NCBI RefSeq assembly: GCF_024139115.2
Contig: NC_085141.1
Location: forward strand, 216,479,783 to 216,543,782
Source: Armigeres subalbatus
Lineage: Eukaryota > Arthropoda > Insecta > Diptera > Culicidae
DNA length: 64,000 nt
Direction: 5' to 3'
Each line of letters begins with the position of its first letter. Position 1 is the first letter of the stretch. Below, in pieces: positions 1 through 10,146 of the stretch. Position numbers and translations under genes: made by a program. A model generated the notes under the pieces. It was given only the letters and a program-made list of their open reading frames with translations, did no database searches and had not been told where the DNA came from.

Positions 1-146
1 ATTTGTCCTAAAAAATATGAGGACCTATTATTTTTTATCAATGAAATTCAAATAATTTAAGCTTTTATTCAACCACAAAAAGATATCTTAACAATTACAA
101 TGAAACGATATTCTCAATAACACTTTTTATTTATTATTATTTTTAG

Positions 147-619
147 ATGCTCGGAACTATGTGATTGTTGCTCTTCTCGCCCACATACTGCCTCGTGCAC
201 ACATTAAGTGTCCGGGTAAGAAACGGTGGAAGCCCTCCAACAGTGAAGCGCAGGAAGGTGTAGTGCTCCATGTGCAGCAGCTATCCGACCTAGAATCAAC
301 TCTTGCTCGTCTGTTCAAAGGATTTCGTGACAGAGGAATTTCTTCTGCTCCTTTCATCGTCATTCACGGTGAAGATTGGAAGAACCCGACCAGTTTCACT
401 GTCTGGAATAATGTGGTGTCTTACAAGCTGCCAAGTTTTCTGAAAGCTTTGGACATATGCATCAAGATCTACAAGACTTACAGTATCGATTATCCACCGC
501 AGTCAGCTATCATTTGGAAGCTGCTGTCCACGTACTTATTTGAAATCGACGAATCTGAGCAGAACCCTACTGTTGAATCTTTGTGCTCAACAATACGCCA
601 AAAATTATCATCAGAATGA
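147..619 (+). CDS. 3' terminal exon of an unrecognised protein-coding gene
   Basis: The reading frame is open from a pyrimidine-rich AG acceptor (tttttag, ending at 146) to TGA at 617-619, about 157 codons, and enters in phase as D-A-R-N-Y. No start codon fits, so the exon belongs to a gene beginning left of the window. The product is a soluble mixed alpha/beta segment with a run VWNNVVSYKLPSFLKALDIC and an acidic C-terminus; I see no signal peptide or membrane span. From memory, similar C-terminal segments (KALDIC, then YP..S..IW) occur in insect proteins of unknown function that sit beside transposase-like genes, but I cannot name a family. Codon use is balanced and the frame has no lesion, unlike the mobile-element frames nearby. 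Its TGA overlaps the ATG of the next gene (ATGA). Coding status is fairly likely; function is unknown. Confidence 0.6.
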
Positions 620-734
620 TTCGCTGCATCGTTAATAAATGTTTTTGGAAAGCAACCTCGATCAACAGCTTGTACGAACATTTAAATAGAGTGCACAGTT
701 CGATATCATTATATGTTTGTAACTACGAGGGCTG

Positions 735-1170
735 GTGTGTATCAGTGGAGAACACTCAACGGCTGCAAGTGTTCATTAACAGATGCCTGCGGTATATAAT
801 TCGGGCCTGGTGGCCTCACAACTGGATCTCAAACAACGAGCTCCATCGTCGTTGTCACCAGAGGCCGATAACAACAGAAATTCGGGATCGGAAGTGGGGC
901 TGGGTCGGCCACACTCTACGTAGGGGCGGAAACGAAATCTGTAAGCAAGCATTAGACTGGAACCCAGCGGGACATCGCAGCAGAGGCAGACCCAGAGGCT
1001 CATGGCGGCGAAGCCTCAATAAAGAAATAAAAGAAGTCGACCGAAATCTAACCTGGCAACAGGTTAAAGCGATAGCCGGGCATCGCTCAGGATGGAGATC
1101 TTTCAAGTCGGCCCTTTGCACCACCGGAGGTGTACAGGATCCATAAGTAAGTAAGTAACTACGAGGGCTG
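735..1170 (+). mobile_element. 5'-truncated non-LTR retrotransposon 3' end with 16-bp target duplication
   Basis: The 16-mer gtaactacgagggctg occurs at 719-734 and again, identical, at 1155-1170. Between them lies a reading frame encoding the C-terminal tail of a LINE ORF2 (RLQVFINRCLR, WGWVGHTLRRGGNEICKQAL, RGRPRGSWRRSL), ending at 1146. After the stop come only a few bases and a short (TAAG)n tail. Truncation at the 5' end, a simple-repeat tail and a perfect target duplication are the signature of target-primed reverse transcription. Part of the duplicated gtaa could be tail, so the true duplication is 12-16 bp. The LINE clade is not resolved; the pattern resembles RTE-related or CR1-related tails. 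It disrupts the zinc-finger exon described separately. Confidence 0.88.
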
Positions 1171-1775
1171 TTCCAGAAACTTTAGCGTTCGAGCATCATT
1201 TTTCCGTCATTTTAAAAAACATTATGAAGAAGTTAGTTGGAGAAATATTAACTCACAACAAGAGAGGAAATTAACAAACGAACTTCATTTTCCGTCCGAA
1301 AGTGAAAAAACAAGCGAGCAGAAAGTGCAAAGTGACTCTGTAGAGATAACGAGCAACGAAGAAATAGAAATAAACGCCAATGAACCGATAGAGAAGAATA
1401 ACATTATTGATTTTGATGAGCTGTCTAATCGACTAAGGTTGATGAGTTTGAACTTCAACTTAAAATGGTTAAATACGAATACCTTACCACGCAGTACCGT
1501 GTTTGAAATGCAAAAAGATGTCAGAACGAGTATACTTAAACCATGCGAGGAAATCGTTACTAATATGGAGACAACAGGTTACATCTCTTCTGCAAGCGGA
1601 ACTATGCTCAAGAAAATGTTCGATGTTTTCACCGGTGTAGAAACTGAGTATAAGTTACTTCAAGAATTAAAAGCATCAGATTTATTTAAAGATGCACGAG
1701 AATTCATAATAAGTGATGTTTTACAAGCCGGTATTGTAAACAATCAACAGCAACTGATCAATGATCGAATAAGTG

Positions 1776-2067
1776 GTGAGTTTTTGGCAAAATATATATT
1801 TTGATCATATTTTTAACGTCATAAGACGACTTAGTAATATTCCATTCAATTCCACCTCTTGAGTGTAGCTTTACAGATACGCATTTCAACCTCAACTGTG
1901 TCTAATGTCAACATGCCTAACTACAATACCTCAGATACAATCTAACAATCAAGTAGTAGAATTAAACGGAATAGTACTAACTCGTCTAACGAAGAAAAAA
2001 GAAGATATTTACTATAATAAATAAGCACTCAATATAATTTTCAAATTAATTCATTATTGCTTTGTAG
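1776..2067 (+). other. Intron of the zinc-finger/transposase-like gene
   Basis: A GTGAGT donor at 1776-1781 and a pyrimidine-rich ttgctttgtag acceptor ending at 2067 bound a 292-bp AT-rich intron. Joining 1775 to 2068 keeps the frame, with a Gly codon split G|GT. In-frame stops lie inside the intron (the upstream frame stops at about 1802), so splicing is required. No repeat is visible inside it. Confidence 0.75.
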
Positions 2068-3821
2068 GTATGTTGATGCCCATACAATTTCATTTGAGGA
2101 AGTACTTAGAAACGACAAACATGTTCCAAACAATATTAGCCTGTCTTCATCCGTCCAAGGATGGGCACGTGCGTAGTCTCGTAGATGGAAGCATTTGGAA
2201 ACAACGGACAGCCGGTGTAGACAAAATTGTTATTCCTTTGAATCTATTTTTCGACGACTTTACCACGTCAGATACTGTGTCACCACATGCATCTAGAACG
2301 TCGATATGTGCAATATATTACTATATTCCTTGTTTGCCAGGACATCTTTTATCTAAGTTAGCGAATATTCTAGTTGCAGGTTACATATTAACTGAAGATA
2401 GAAAACAATACGAAAACGATGAACTCTTCAGCATTTTGGTAGACATATTGATTCAATTAGAGACAGAAGGCTTAGATATTACATATGAAGGCAAAACAAT
2501 TACAGTTCACTTTATGCTTGGCTTCATAACAGGGGATAACCTGGGCATTTCTGGCATATTAGATCTAGTCGAATCAGCTCGAGCCAACTTTTATTGTCGA
2601 GTATGCAAACGAAATCGTGCACAACGAGAAATAGATGTGCGTGAATATCCTGAGAGTTTCCGTAGTGTAGAAAGCTACTATTTAGATTTAGATCTAGGTG
2701 ATGTTTCGATGACCGGAATCAAAAAAGATAGTATTTTTAATCGCATTCCTTCGTATCATGTCGCATTGAATATATATTTCGATTTAATGCACGATTTGTG
2801 GGAGGGTGTGTGTGTTTATGGACTTGCACATTGTTTAAAGTACTTTGTTACAACCAAAAAAATGTTTTCACTAGATGAACTTAATGCAAGAAAGAATCTC
2901 TTCGTTTTTGGTAGTTTAAATAACTCAAATATTCCTAACGATATTAAAGACGTTAATATAGCTAAAAGTAAAATCAAATTAACAGCTAGCGAGATAAAAA
3001 CACTGTTGACATTCTTCCCGCTTATTGTGGGAAAAGCGGTTCCAAATGATGATAGCGTCTGGAAGTATTTATGCGGTCTTTTAAAAATATGCCATATACT
3101 TATGCTGAGGGAGTTTCCACTAAGGTTGGTTGAAACTTTGCGAAAATTGGTTGAAATTCATCACTCACAATATCAAGAGCTTTTCAATCATACACTCAAA
3201 CCGAAGCATCACAATCTCTTGCATTATGCATCATCTTTACTCACTTCTGGCACACCGCGCCACCAATGGGCGATGAGGGGCGAAGGAAAGCATCGGGAGG
3301 CAAAACAATATAGCAGAGTGAGCAATAATAAAATCAATTTATGTAAATCATTAAGCATCAAAGCAGGATATAAATTTGCTTATAATGTGCTTAACAATGC
3401 GTTCATCCCTCCTACAATAGAAATAAACGAATCTGATATTAAGCTGGAATCGTTAAGACCAGATCATCAACATCTACTAGGCGAATTAGGTAATAACATC
3501 ACTGTGGAATATATTGATCGTCTGATAAAAAAAGGATCGACTTTTGAAAAGGGTACCATATTTTACACATGTCAGGAGAATTTCATAAAGCTGTTTGAGT
3601 TGGAGAGTATATTTAGAGATAACAAAAACACACTCACGTTTATTTGTACTAAAATTAATTCAAACGGTTTTAATGATCACTTACAATCATTTGAAGTGTA
3701 CAAGTCAGGAGTTCACACAATCGTATCAAACGTGGAAGAAACGGAAGTATTTGCAATTAATTTACATAAAGTAGATGAGACTTTTTTTTTTAGATTCTGC
3801 AACTTTGTTGACTTAGTATAA
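2068..3821 (+). CDS. Exon 2: transposase-like body of the zinc-finger gene
   Basis: A single open frame of 584 codons to TAA at 3819-3821. Visible blocks in order, numbered from the internal Met at 2070: GDNLGISGILDLVE (about residue 155), a Cys-Arg-Val-Cys pair about 20 residues later, YFDLMHDLWEGV (about 235), and HNLLHY followed by RHQWAMRGEGKHREAKQYSR (about 380-410), then a basic/acidic C-terminal region. Conserved acidic residues (D in GDN, D/D in DLMHD, E in GEGKH) could be catalytic, but that is inference. The intact frame beside a broken exon 1 suggests the insertion in exon 1 is young. Internal starts, for example 2070, could still give an N-terminally truncated product. Confidence 0.7.
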
Positions 3822-3832
3822 AAATGTACGAT

Positions 3833-3850
3833 AATAAAATAAAATAAAAC
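3833..3850 (+). terminator. Polyadenylation signal cluster
   Basis: Overlapping AATAAA hexamers (ataataaaataaaataaaa) begin 12 bases after the TAA of the transposase-like gene, a suitable place for 3' end formation. No clear GU-rich downstream element is visible. Confidence 0.5.
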
Positions 3851-4477
3851 TGAATCACGTCTTTCCATCAAAAACTGTAATCGTGATATGCCCTAGTTTC
3901 AATTAGCAAGCGCATTAGAAACAAATAGCATCAACATAATTAGCCGCGGTATTTTGCTGATTGAAAGTAGAGCACATCACGATGGACAAAAAATATTTCA
4001 ATGAATTTATTTTAATTGATTTAATAATAATGACTGCATTAAAACAAAAATGACACATTTTCATTCCAATGCATGAATATTATTGTTTCAACAAAAAAAG
4101 TTTTTGAATTAAAAATTATGTTTGTTGATCTACCTTGATTCGAATTGACAAATATAATAATAAATTTTATTGAATCAAATACAAGGTGGTTATAGAATCA
4201 ATTGAAAATTATTTTAGGTCGCCATACAATGCAGTATTATTATTGAAATTATACATATATTTTTTGAAATCAAAATTGTTTTCTGTGCGTGTTGAAGCAG
4301 TCAATTTCCAGCTTTGGAGCAAATCATCACACTAACCACTGGAAAGTAGACAAAAAAAATAGATTTTAATACATGATTTCTTTTGCCACACAAATTTGTT
4401 AGGAAGAAGCTTTACAGCATTAACTTCAATAAGCCACCAAAAACTACGATACACACAGTTAAAAAAATAAGTAGGTA
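3851..4477. other. AT-rich intergenic spacer, nothing recognised
   Basis: About 630 bases of AT-rich sequence without a credible reading frame. I see no terminal repeats, tRNA-like boxes or tandem units. Confidence 0.5.
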
Positions 4478-4598
4478 GGGGAAACCGCCAAATGTTGAAC
4501 GGCTAATTTTGTCGCCTATTGTTGAACTCCCATAAGAAATGCACGTGCGTTCAACAATAGGCGAAGAAATTAGCCGTTCAACATTTGGCGAATTACCC
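4478..4598. mobile_element. Hairpin MITE with TA target duplication
   Basis: Arms 4487-4527 and 4549-4589 are inverted copies matching at 39 of 41 positions around a 21-base loop. The outer ends are ggggaaaccgcc and ggcgaattaccc, flanked on both sides by TA. This is the form expected of a non-autonomous Tc1/mariner-type element. It has no coding capacity. Confidence 0.75.
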
Positions 4599-4600
4599 TA

Positions 4601-5764
4601 GTCTTGAATTTATTTCATGTCTTGCCTTAGCACATGCACAGCCAGTATTGAAAAGCATTTTGGAAATGTCGGATGTATTTTTGAGCATTTTGTTGTCAGC
4701 ATTAATATGTGCAGCATATCAGCATAGCTTTAAAGGTTTTCCTCGGTCTTAATTTTTCACAGACAATACTTTCTTCAATATTCACTCTCGGAGAGTCAAT
4801 TGCATTACAAGGAAATTAAAACCTTTCATATGTAGGATGTATAGGTAGAGCATTTTATACATATATCCCATTGCATAAAAAGTGAAGGAAATGTTACCTA
4901 TTTAAGATGATGATATCGCATTAAACTATTTTTTCTTGAACATTAAGGAAGCATTATTAAATTCAATAAGCATCTCACAAATTAAACAGGAAGTAGCTAG
5001 TGAACACTAGGCCGAAGCTTGCGACGCTCTGCCCTGCGCGAAAAGTTCATTAACATCACCATAACCCTTTAGGTATCTGCTGGGATGTCGATCGCTCACG
5101 TAATATGGGCCGGTTCGTGTCTGCAGAAAGTAAACAACACTAGGCAGTGTTTAGATATACCTATTCAAACCAAAAGCATTTTCCCACTCAAAGGTGTGAG
5201 GTAATGTTGAAAATAAAACAAAACAAATGATTCGTTCATGTTTATTCATGCGGACCTTGAACAACAACGACCACCATCGGCATCAGCCAGTGAGTGGAAT
5301 AAAAATTAACAAGAGATGCATCTACTAATTTCTACTAGCGTGTTCCTTGGCATGGACTAATGATACCCGTGCGGTAGAAGTGCATTTCAATATGCCTCTC
5401 ATTTCTTCTTGTACGAAATGAATTTAATGCACTGCTAAGCATATCAATGCCGTATAATTATAAAAATGGGAATCTCAGACAGGCAATTGAAATTTGCATT
5501 CATGAATCACGTGGCAAAAAAACATGACTGAGATTTGATTGGAGAACTGCCTGTGTTAACTTTCAAAATATGTAATATTTTATGTTATCCATTGGTACAT
5601 CGCTTTATAAGAAGTGGCCATATGTCAGAATCGTACATGTATTTTGTGCTAATTAACTCGTGTATATATCGGCGCTTCATGATACGTTCCTTCTTCTTTT
5701 TGCTTTTCTCGTACAAAAAAGTTGTTCTGAAAGGCGATCATGGCACTCCAAAATTTAACTTTTT
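4601..5764. other. Low-complexity intergenic DNA, no gene seen
   Basis: AT-rich sequence with scattered short frames lacking coding features. A 77-codon frame at 5535-5768 is hydrophobic, but no family or start context supports it. No terminal repeats were recognised. Confidence 0.4.
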
Positions 5765-6165
5765 ATAGAAGTCTCGAGAGACCCACGATATTATATACCA
5801 ATCGCCTCAGCTTGTCGATCTGAACAAATGTCTGTATGTCCGTGTGTATGTGTGTGTGTGCAAATGAAAACCGGAAACATTAGCCACTTTTCCATATAGT
5901 AATTTTTAGCCGATTTTCTGGCAAAAAGTTGCATTCTACGACGACGACGACAAGCCCTAGTTGATCTAGTTAGTATTGAATTTAATCACGGACGGTCATT
6001 GCGTTCAAAAGTAATGAAGAAAATGGTGTGTTGAACCATAAAAGCTAGAGCCGTAATGTAGGCAACTATTTATGATGTGTATCACACTAAGGGGAAACCA
6101 AACGATTGAATTGAGAAAGGCATCGTCACCGCTAGGTGGATTAGTCTGGGTTTTATTAACATTTC
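5765..6165 (+). repeat. Dispersed repeat ending in a GAGAAAGGCATC module
   Basis: The stretch begins tctcgagagacccacg, contains a (GT)n tract near 5840-5860 and a (CGA)n tract near 5938-5952, and ends gagaaaggcatcgtcaccgc near 6135. The same terminal module recurs at about 35550-35580 and 61976-62005, so it is a dispersed mobile-element end. I cannot assign its class; it has no coding frame. Confidence 0.45.
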
Positions 6166-6375
6166 CACAGAAAATTGATTAAATAAATTCATGCCTGAAA
6201 TGAATCAAATGCCGTGGCATGACGGTGACTTTTATGCATCCAAAACAGCTAGAAGTAAACCTCCAGAAATGTGTATGACTGAAGGATCTGAAGCGAATTT
6301 TATCAGAAATATGTTATGCAAGCAAGAAGGCAGTAGCTTATATGTATAAAGGTTAACCGAACTCTCAGTAGAGGT

Positions 6376-6473
6376 ATTCTTCTTCTTATTAAAGTTATCA
6401 CATCCCCAATTGGGATATTGCTGCCTTGCAGCATAGTATTCATTAAGCTCTTCCACATTTGTTAACTGCAATG
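6376..6473 (-). mobile_element. Feilai SINE, diverged 3' fragment
   Basis: This reads as the 3' portion of Feilai on the minus strand: cttcttcttatt, then a block equivalent to catccccacactgggacagagctgcc, the cagcatagtattcattaagc block, and ttgttaactgc. It is much diverged (ccccaattgggatattgctgcc), so it is an old copy without the tRNA-like head. Confidence 0.6.
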
Positions 6474-6536
6474 CACTGGCAGAGCTAAGCTGGGGACGAT
6501 GGGGCACGTGACCCACCAAATCGATTATTTCCGCCA
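6474..6536 (+). repeat. Left copy of a direct repeat flanking a LINE fragment
   Basis: The words cactggcagagctaagctg, cacgtgacccaccaaatcga and gccaaaatt recur in the same order and orientation at about 7377-7460. The pair brackets the LINE 5' region at 6543-7335. It is too diverged to be a fresh target duplication and may reflect a segmental duplication. Confidence 0.45.
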
Positions 6537-6542
6537 AAATTG

Positions 6543-7335
6543 ACATGGCAAATGCTGGGTAATGCGTACCTGAATGAATAAAATTGACCCAATTTCGCGG
6601 TTCTTAGCCTCTTACCCAGCAACTCTTATCCCTACCTCCTCGTGGCGCTGGCCGGGATACGTGCAACCCAATGAGCATAGATAGAAGGTGAGGAAGAAGA
6701 CCAAATGCAAGTGTATTAGTGGATGATAGAAAATGTAAACAGCAAATGGTGACGTACATATTTGCACGGCTTCTTATGGGAACTCGTTAGAATGTAGTAG
6801 TGAAAGCTTTTTCGCCATACACGAAAGGCACGCACACAAAATATGAATTTCCATACCTTAGTATTTATTTTCATTGCGTGCAACCTTAGAGAAGATCGGT
6901 AACCAACCCCGGTGGGAACTATGGTCGTATGCTGACAGTAAAGGGGGGATTTTCTCCTCTCCGGAGGTGCAAATCTGATCGAGCGTCTGTTCTCCATGTT
7001 TGGAGTGGCTCACAACAGTGACTGTTTCTCATGTTAGGGCGGCTGATCATCGTCCGAGTGCCAATGAGTCTAAGCAGAACTGTGTACACCATGCTGCATC
7101 ATGTCAGCATCGAAAAGGTAGTGAATTCAACGCGATGCAGGTAGCGCAACCCTGATAAGGTAGCCTTACGCACAAAAAAGGCAAAAGTAGAGCAAACGGA
7201 TTGATGAATCGGACCTGGGGACCCTAAACGTTCAGGGAAACTGGAGGAGCATCGCCCAAGACCGACGATTACAGAGCTCTACAATACGCCAAGCATAGGT
7301 GTATCGACGCTGTAGTCTACCAGGTAACAAGGTAG
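6543..7335 (+). mobile_element. RTE-like LINE, 5' untranslated region fragment
   Basis: The sequence aligns with 29686-30030: ggcaaatgctgggtaa, cttacccagcaactc, accaaccccggtgggaact, gcgtctgttctccatgt and ggctgatcatcgtccgag occur in the same order. In the second copy an endonuclease frame follows, so this is the 5' leader of that LINE family. Here it stops shortly after the leader without a usable ORF2. It carries a 208-bp insert at 6669-6876. The family resembles mosquito JAM1/RTE-type elements; the clade call is tentative. Confidence 0.65.
6669..6876. mobile_element. 208-bp insertion with 9-bp target duplication
   Basis: The 9-mer cgtgcaacc lies at 6660-6668 and again at 6877-6885. The related LINE copy near 29811-29830 reads gggatacgagcaacctta with no insert, which is a paralogous empty site. 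The insert starts caatga and ends tcattg, a short 6-bp inverted terminus. A 9-bp duplication is typical of MULE-type elements, but the short termini leave the class open. No coding capacity. Confidence 0.72.
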
Positions 7336-7429
7336 GTACGCCAAAATCAGTCTGAAAAAAACTGATTATCTAAAATCACTGGCGGAGCTAAGCTGAGGCA
7401 CGTGACACACCAAATCGAATGATTTCCCT

Positions 7430-8063
7430 GAAATTTATTTTTATACGCCAAAATTGCTTTGAAAAAAAAAACTGATTTTCATAGAATTTTTTGGGATTAT
7501 TTCCGAAAGAATTTTTGGATAAATCTTTGGAAATTCTGATAGGTATTTTTTGGAAATATACTTGAGAATCTATTCTGAAATTTCTCAAGGAATTTCTTCG
7601 ATAATTTCTTTTGAAAATCCTTCAGAAATTGTTTCCACTCCAGGAATTCCCTCCAGGAATAATTCAGAAAATTACGCCATTAACTTCTTTTGTCATTCCT
7701 CCAGGGATTCCAGGTTTCTTCGGAAAATCGGAAATTATATTGGAAGTTTTTTTCCGGAAATTTATTGAAGAATGAAACAGAAAATCCTAAAGGAATTTTC
7801 GGAACAATTTCTAACGGAAATGTCAATGAAATTTTCGACGAAACTCTTGAAGTAATTTCTTAATGATTCTTAAAAGAATGTCTGAATGAATTTATGATTT
7901 CTAAAAGAATTTCTAAAGGAAGATGGGAAACCATTGAGGAATTTAAAATTAAAATTTCCGCCGGAAATTTTAATTAATTTTCTCAATAATTTCTGGGTGA
8001 AATTATAAAGATATACCTAAAAGCAAGGATGTTAACGATCATTCAGTAATTTGCGTTCGATCA
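7430..8063. repeat. Degenerate GAATTTC-rich satellite, segment 1
   Basis: Short words such as gaatttc, ggaaatt, aattcc and ttcttcgg recur every 10-15 bases on both strands with constant variation. The words are near-palindromic. The block continues at 8566-9312, 9605-9725, 9905-10124, 10695-10910 and 14076-15605 once later insertions are removed. Frames in it are low-complexity (Phe/Ile/Ser-rich) and not credible genes. Confidence 0.7.
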
Positions 8064-8565
8064 TTTAGTAGTTTGTCAATAACACATTCCAGAAGCTGAA
8101 TTTCAAAATATGTTGTATGGTGGACTTCTAGTGCGAAGGTTTTTCTGCAACTTTGCCTAATGGTTCGTTATTAGAATTTAACTAATAACGGAGTTAGAGC
8201 GCTAGTTGCAGTAACTTAAACTAAATGATTGGAATTTTATTGTCATTTAGTCTAAGTTACTGAAACTATAGCTGTAACTCCGTTACTAGTGGAATTCAAA
8301 CAAAGAACCATTAGGCAGAGTTGTAGAAAAACCTTCGCACTAGAAGTCCACCATACAACATATTTTGAAATTCAGCTTCTGGAATGTCAGAAAAATATAT
8401 TAAGCTCGTTTAGTGGAATGTATTAAACCGTCTAAGACGAATTAAGTACTGTCCATTTGTCCAGTACTGTCCATATATAAAAATAAACTGGTGGAATTAA
8501 ATGGACAGTACTTAATTCGTCTTAGACGGTTTTTTTCTGGAATGTGTTATTGTCAAACTACTAAA
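8064..8565. mobile_element. Nested inverted-repeat element with 31-bp termini
   Basis: Outer termini 8064-8094 and 8535-8565 are inverted copies with one mismatch. Inside lie two further foldbacks. One spans about 8084-8386, whose arms contain gtgcgaaggtttttctgcaa and its complement. The other has perfect 34-nt arms at 8425-8458 and 8499-8532. No coding frame. It interrupts the GAATTTC satellite. The architecture fits a MITE into which other foldbacks have inserted. Confidence 0.75.
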
Positions 8566-9312
8566 TAATTAAATTTTGTAGGAATTTCCGACATTCTTAA
8601 GTTTTTGCAAGAATTTCTTTGGACATTCCTTCAAGAATTCTTTCGGAATGTCATGGGATTTCTTCTAAAAATCTTCCGGAAATTGCATTGGAAATAAATC
8701 CAGAAATTTCTTTGGATATTCCTTATAATATTCCCTCGAAAATCCAAAAAAGGAATTATAAGAAAATTTCGAAAGATCCTTCTTCTAGGATTTTTTTTTC
8801 TAAACCTACGGAAATTATTTTAGGATTACCTTTGTGAATTCCTTTAAGAATTTCTTCGAAATATATTTAAAGAACTAAAATTGGATTTATTTACCAATTC
8901 TTACAGAAATTCCTTTAGACATTCGGAGATATCTTTTTAAATTCCTTCGTAATTTCCTTTGCGCATTCTTGCGGGAATCTTTTCAAAAAATGCTTTAGAA
9001 TTTGGTTTCAGAATACTTCGTAAATTTCATTACGAAATTATTTTGGGAATTTCTTCGAGAATTCTTTAGAAATTCCTTGCGAAGTTTCTTCACGAAATCC
9101 TTTGAAATTTCCGTTAGAAACTACTGCAAAAATTCCTTTAAGGATTTCCTATTTCATTCTTCCATAATTTCCGGATGATTTTTTGTAACAACAATTCCGG
9201 AATCATTCCTGCAAAAAAATGGAAGCAATATTACATTGTAATTTCTGGAGATATTTACAAAGGTCTTTCGGGAGGTTTTACGAAAGAATCCCTGGAGGAA
9301 TGTCTAAATGAA
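8566..9312. repeat. Degenerate GAATTTC-rich satellite, segment 2
   Basis: Same texture as the segment at 7430-8063, resuming directly after the nested inverted-repeat element and ending at the Feilai insertion. No gene. Confidence 0.7.
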
Positions 9313-9606
9313 CTTCTTCTTCTTCTTATTGGCATTACATCCCCACACTGGGACAGAGCTGCCTCGCAGCTTAGTGTTCATTAAGCACTTCCACAGTTAT
9401 TAACTGCGAGGTTTCTAAGCCAAGTTACCATTTTTGCATTGGTATATCATGAGGCTAACACGATGATACTTTTATGCCCAGGGAAGTCGAGACAATTTTC
9501 AATCCGAAAATTGCCTAGATCGGCACCGGGAATCGAACCCAGCCACCCTCAGCATGCAGTCTTGCTTTGTAGCCGCGCGTCTTACCGCACGGCTAAGGAG
9601 GGCCCC
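9313..9606 (-). mobile_element. Feilai SINE, near full length
   Basis: Read on the minus strand it begins gggccctccttagccg, with an A box around tagccgtgcggtaaga and a B box gggttcgattcccgg, so the head is tRNA-derived. Next come the tRNA-unrelated body (cgacttccctgggcataaaa, gttaataactgtggaagtgc) and a 3' run of gaagaagaag. These match my recollection of Feilai, a SINE described from Aedes aegypti. Such copies are transcribed by RNA polymerase III and moved by LINE machinery. I could not define a clear target duplication. Confidence 0.85.
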
Positions 9607-10124
9607 GCAAAAGTACTACAGGGGGAATTTTATAAATTATTCCTGGAGGAGTTCCCGAAAGATTTTTTGGAGGATTTGCTAGAGAAATTCCTGGAGGCAT
9701 TTCCAAATGTATTTCAGGAAGAACCGCTATTTTTTTATCACAATAGATCTAACAAGTGGTCGCAGTGATTAAAATACCTAATAAGGAAAAAAAAACGACA
9801 TTTTACAACATGCATGTTTTCTATTTATATTGGTTGAAGAGCTCGATGAGTAGTACTCGTTAACACCATTTTTGGGAAATGGCGTATGCGTCACTTTTTC
9901 AGATTACGGCAGAGCAATTCTTTCGGGAATTCTGCCACGAATTAATCTGGGAAGTCCCTCAAAAATTCGGACAGCAGTAAAACAAAACCCTGTTTTGAAT
10001 GTGGAATTAGGATATGCAAAAAAAAACAAAAATATCGAGATTTCAGTCGATCCATCATCATACTTCTTCGAATATTCTCGAGAATTCCTTAGGAATTACC
10101 TTCGGAGTTGCTTCGGATTTTTTT
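9607..10124. repeat. Degenerate GAATTTC-rich satellite, segment 3
   Basis: Satellite-like words occupy 9610-9725 and 9905-10124. The intervening ~180 bases (9726-9904) are AT-rich and not recognised. The segment is bounded left by Feilai and right by the 22-bp target duplication of the next retroposon. Confidence 0.6.
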
Positions 10125-10146
10125 CAGTAATGATATTTCATGAATT

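Larger units (their letters stand above)
616..3821 (+). pseudogene. C2H2 zinc-finger / transposase-like gene, interrupted by a LINE
   Basis: Two exons, 616-1775 and 2068-3821, join in frame across a GTGAGT...TAG intron. Without the 436-bp LINE insert the gene would have 825 codons. The N-terminus holds two C2H2 fingers: Cys4, Cys9, His22, His27 and Cys35, Cys40, His53, His57. An acidic, Glu-rich linker follows, then a long body with GDNLG, a Cys-x2-Cys pair (FYCRVCKR), DLMHDLWEGV, and HNLLHY ... RGEGKHRE. I recall this motif order from transposase-related proteins of animals (CMC/CACTA or Plavaka-like); that assignment is tentative. The LINE falls inside the Cys40 codon and shifts the frame. 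As it stands, the ATG at 616 gives a 176-residue chimera of finger 1 plus LINE C-terminus, ending at 1146. All other sequence is free of stops, so loss is recent. It could be a domesticated gene or part of a DNA transposon. Confidence 0.7.

Noticed and set aside
7378..7460. Direct repeat as a target duplication of the LINE leader
   Set aside because: The copies are long and diverged, unlike a target duplication; a segmental duplication is more likely.
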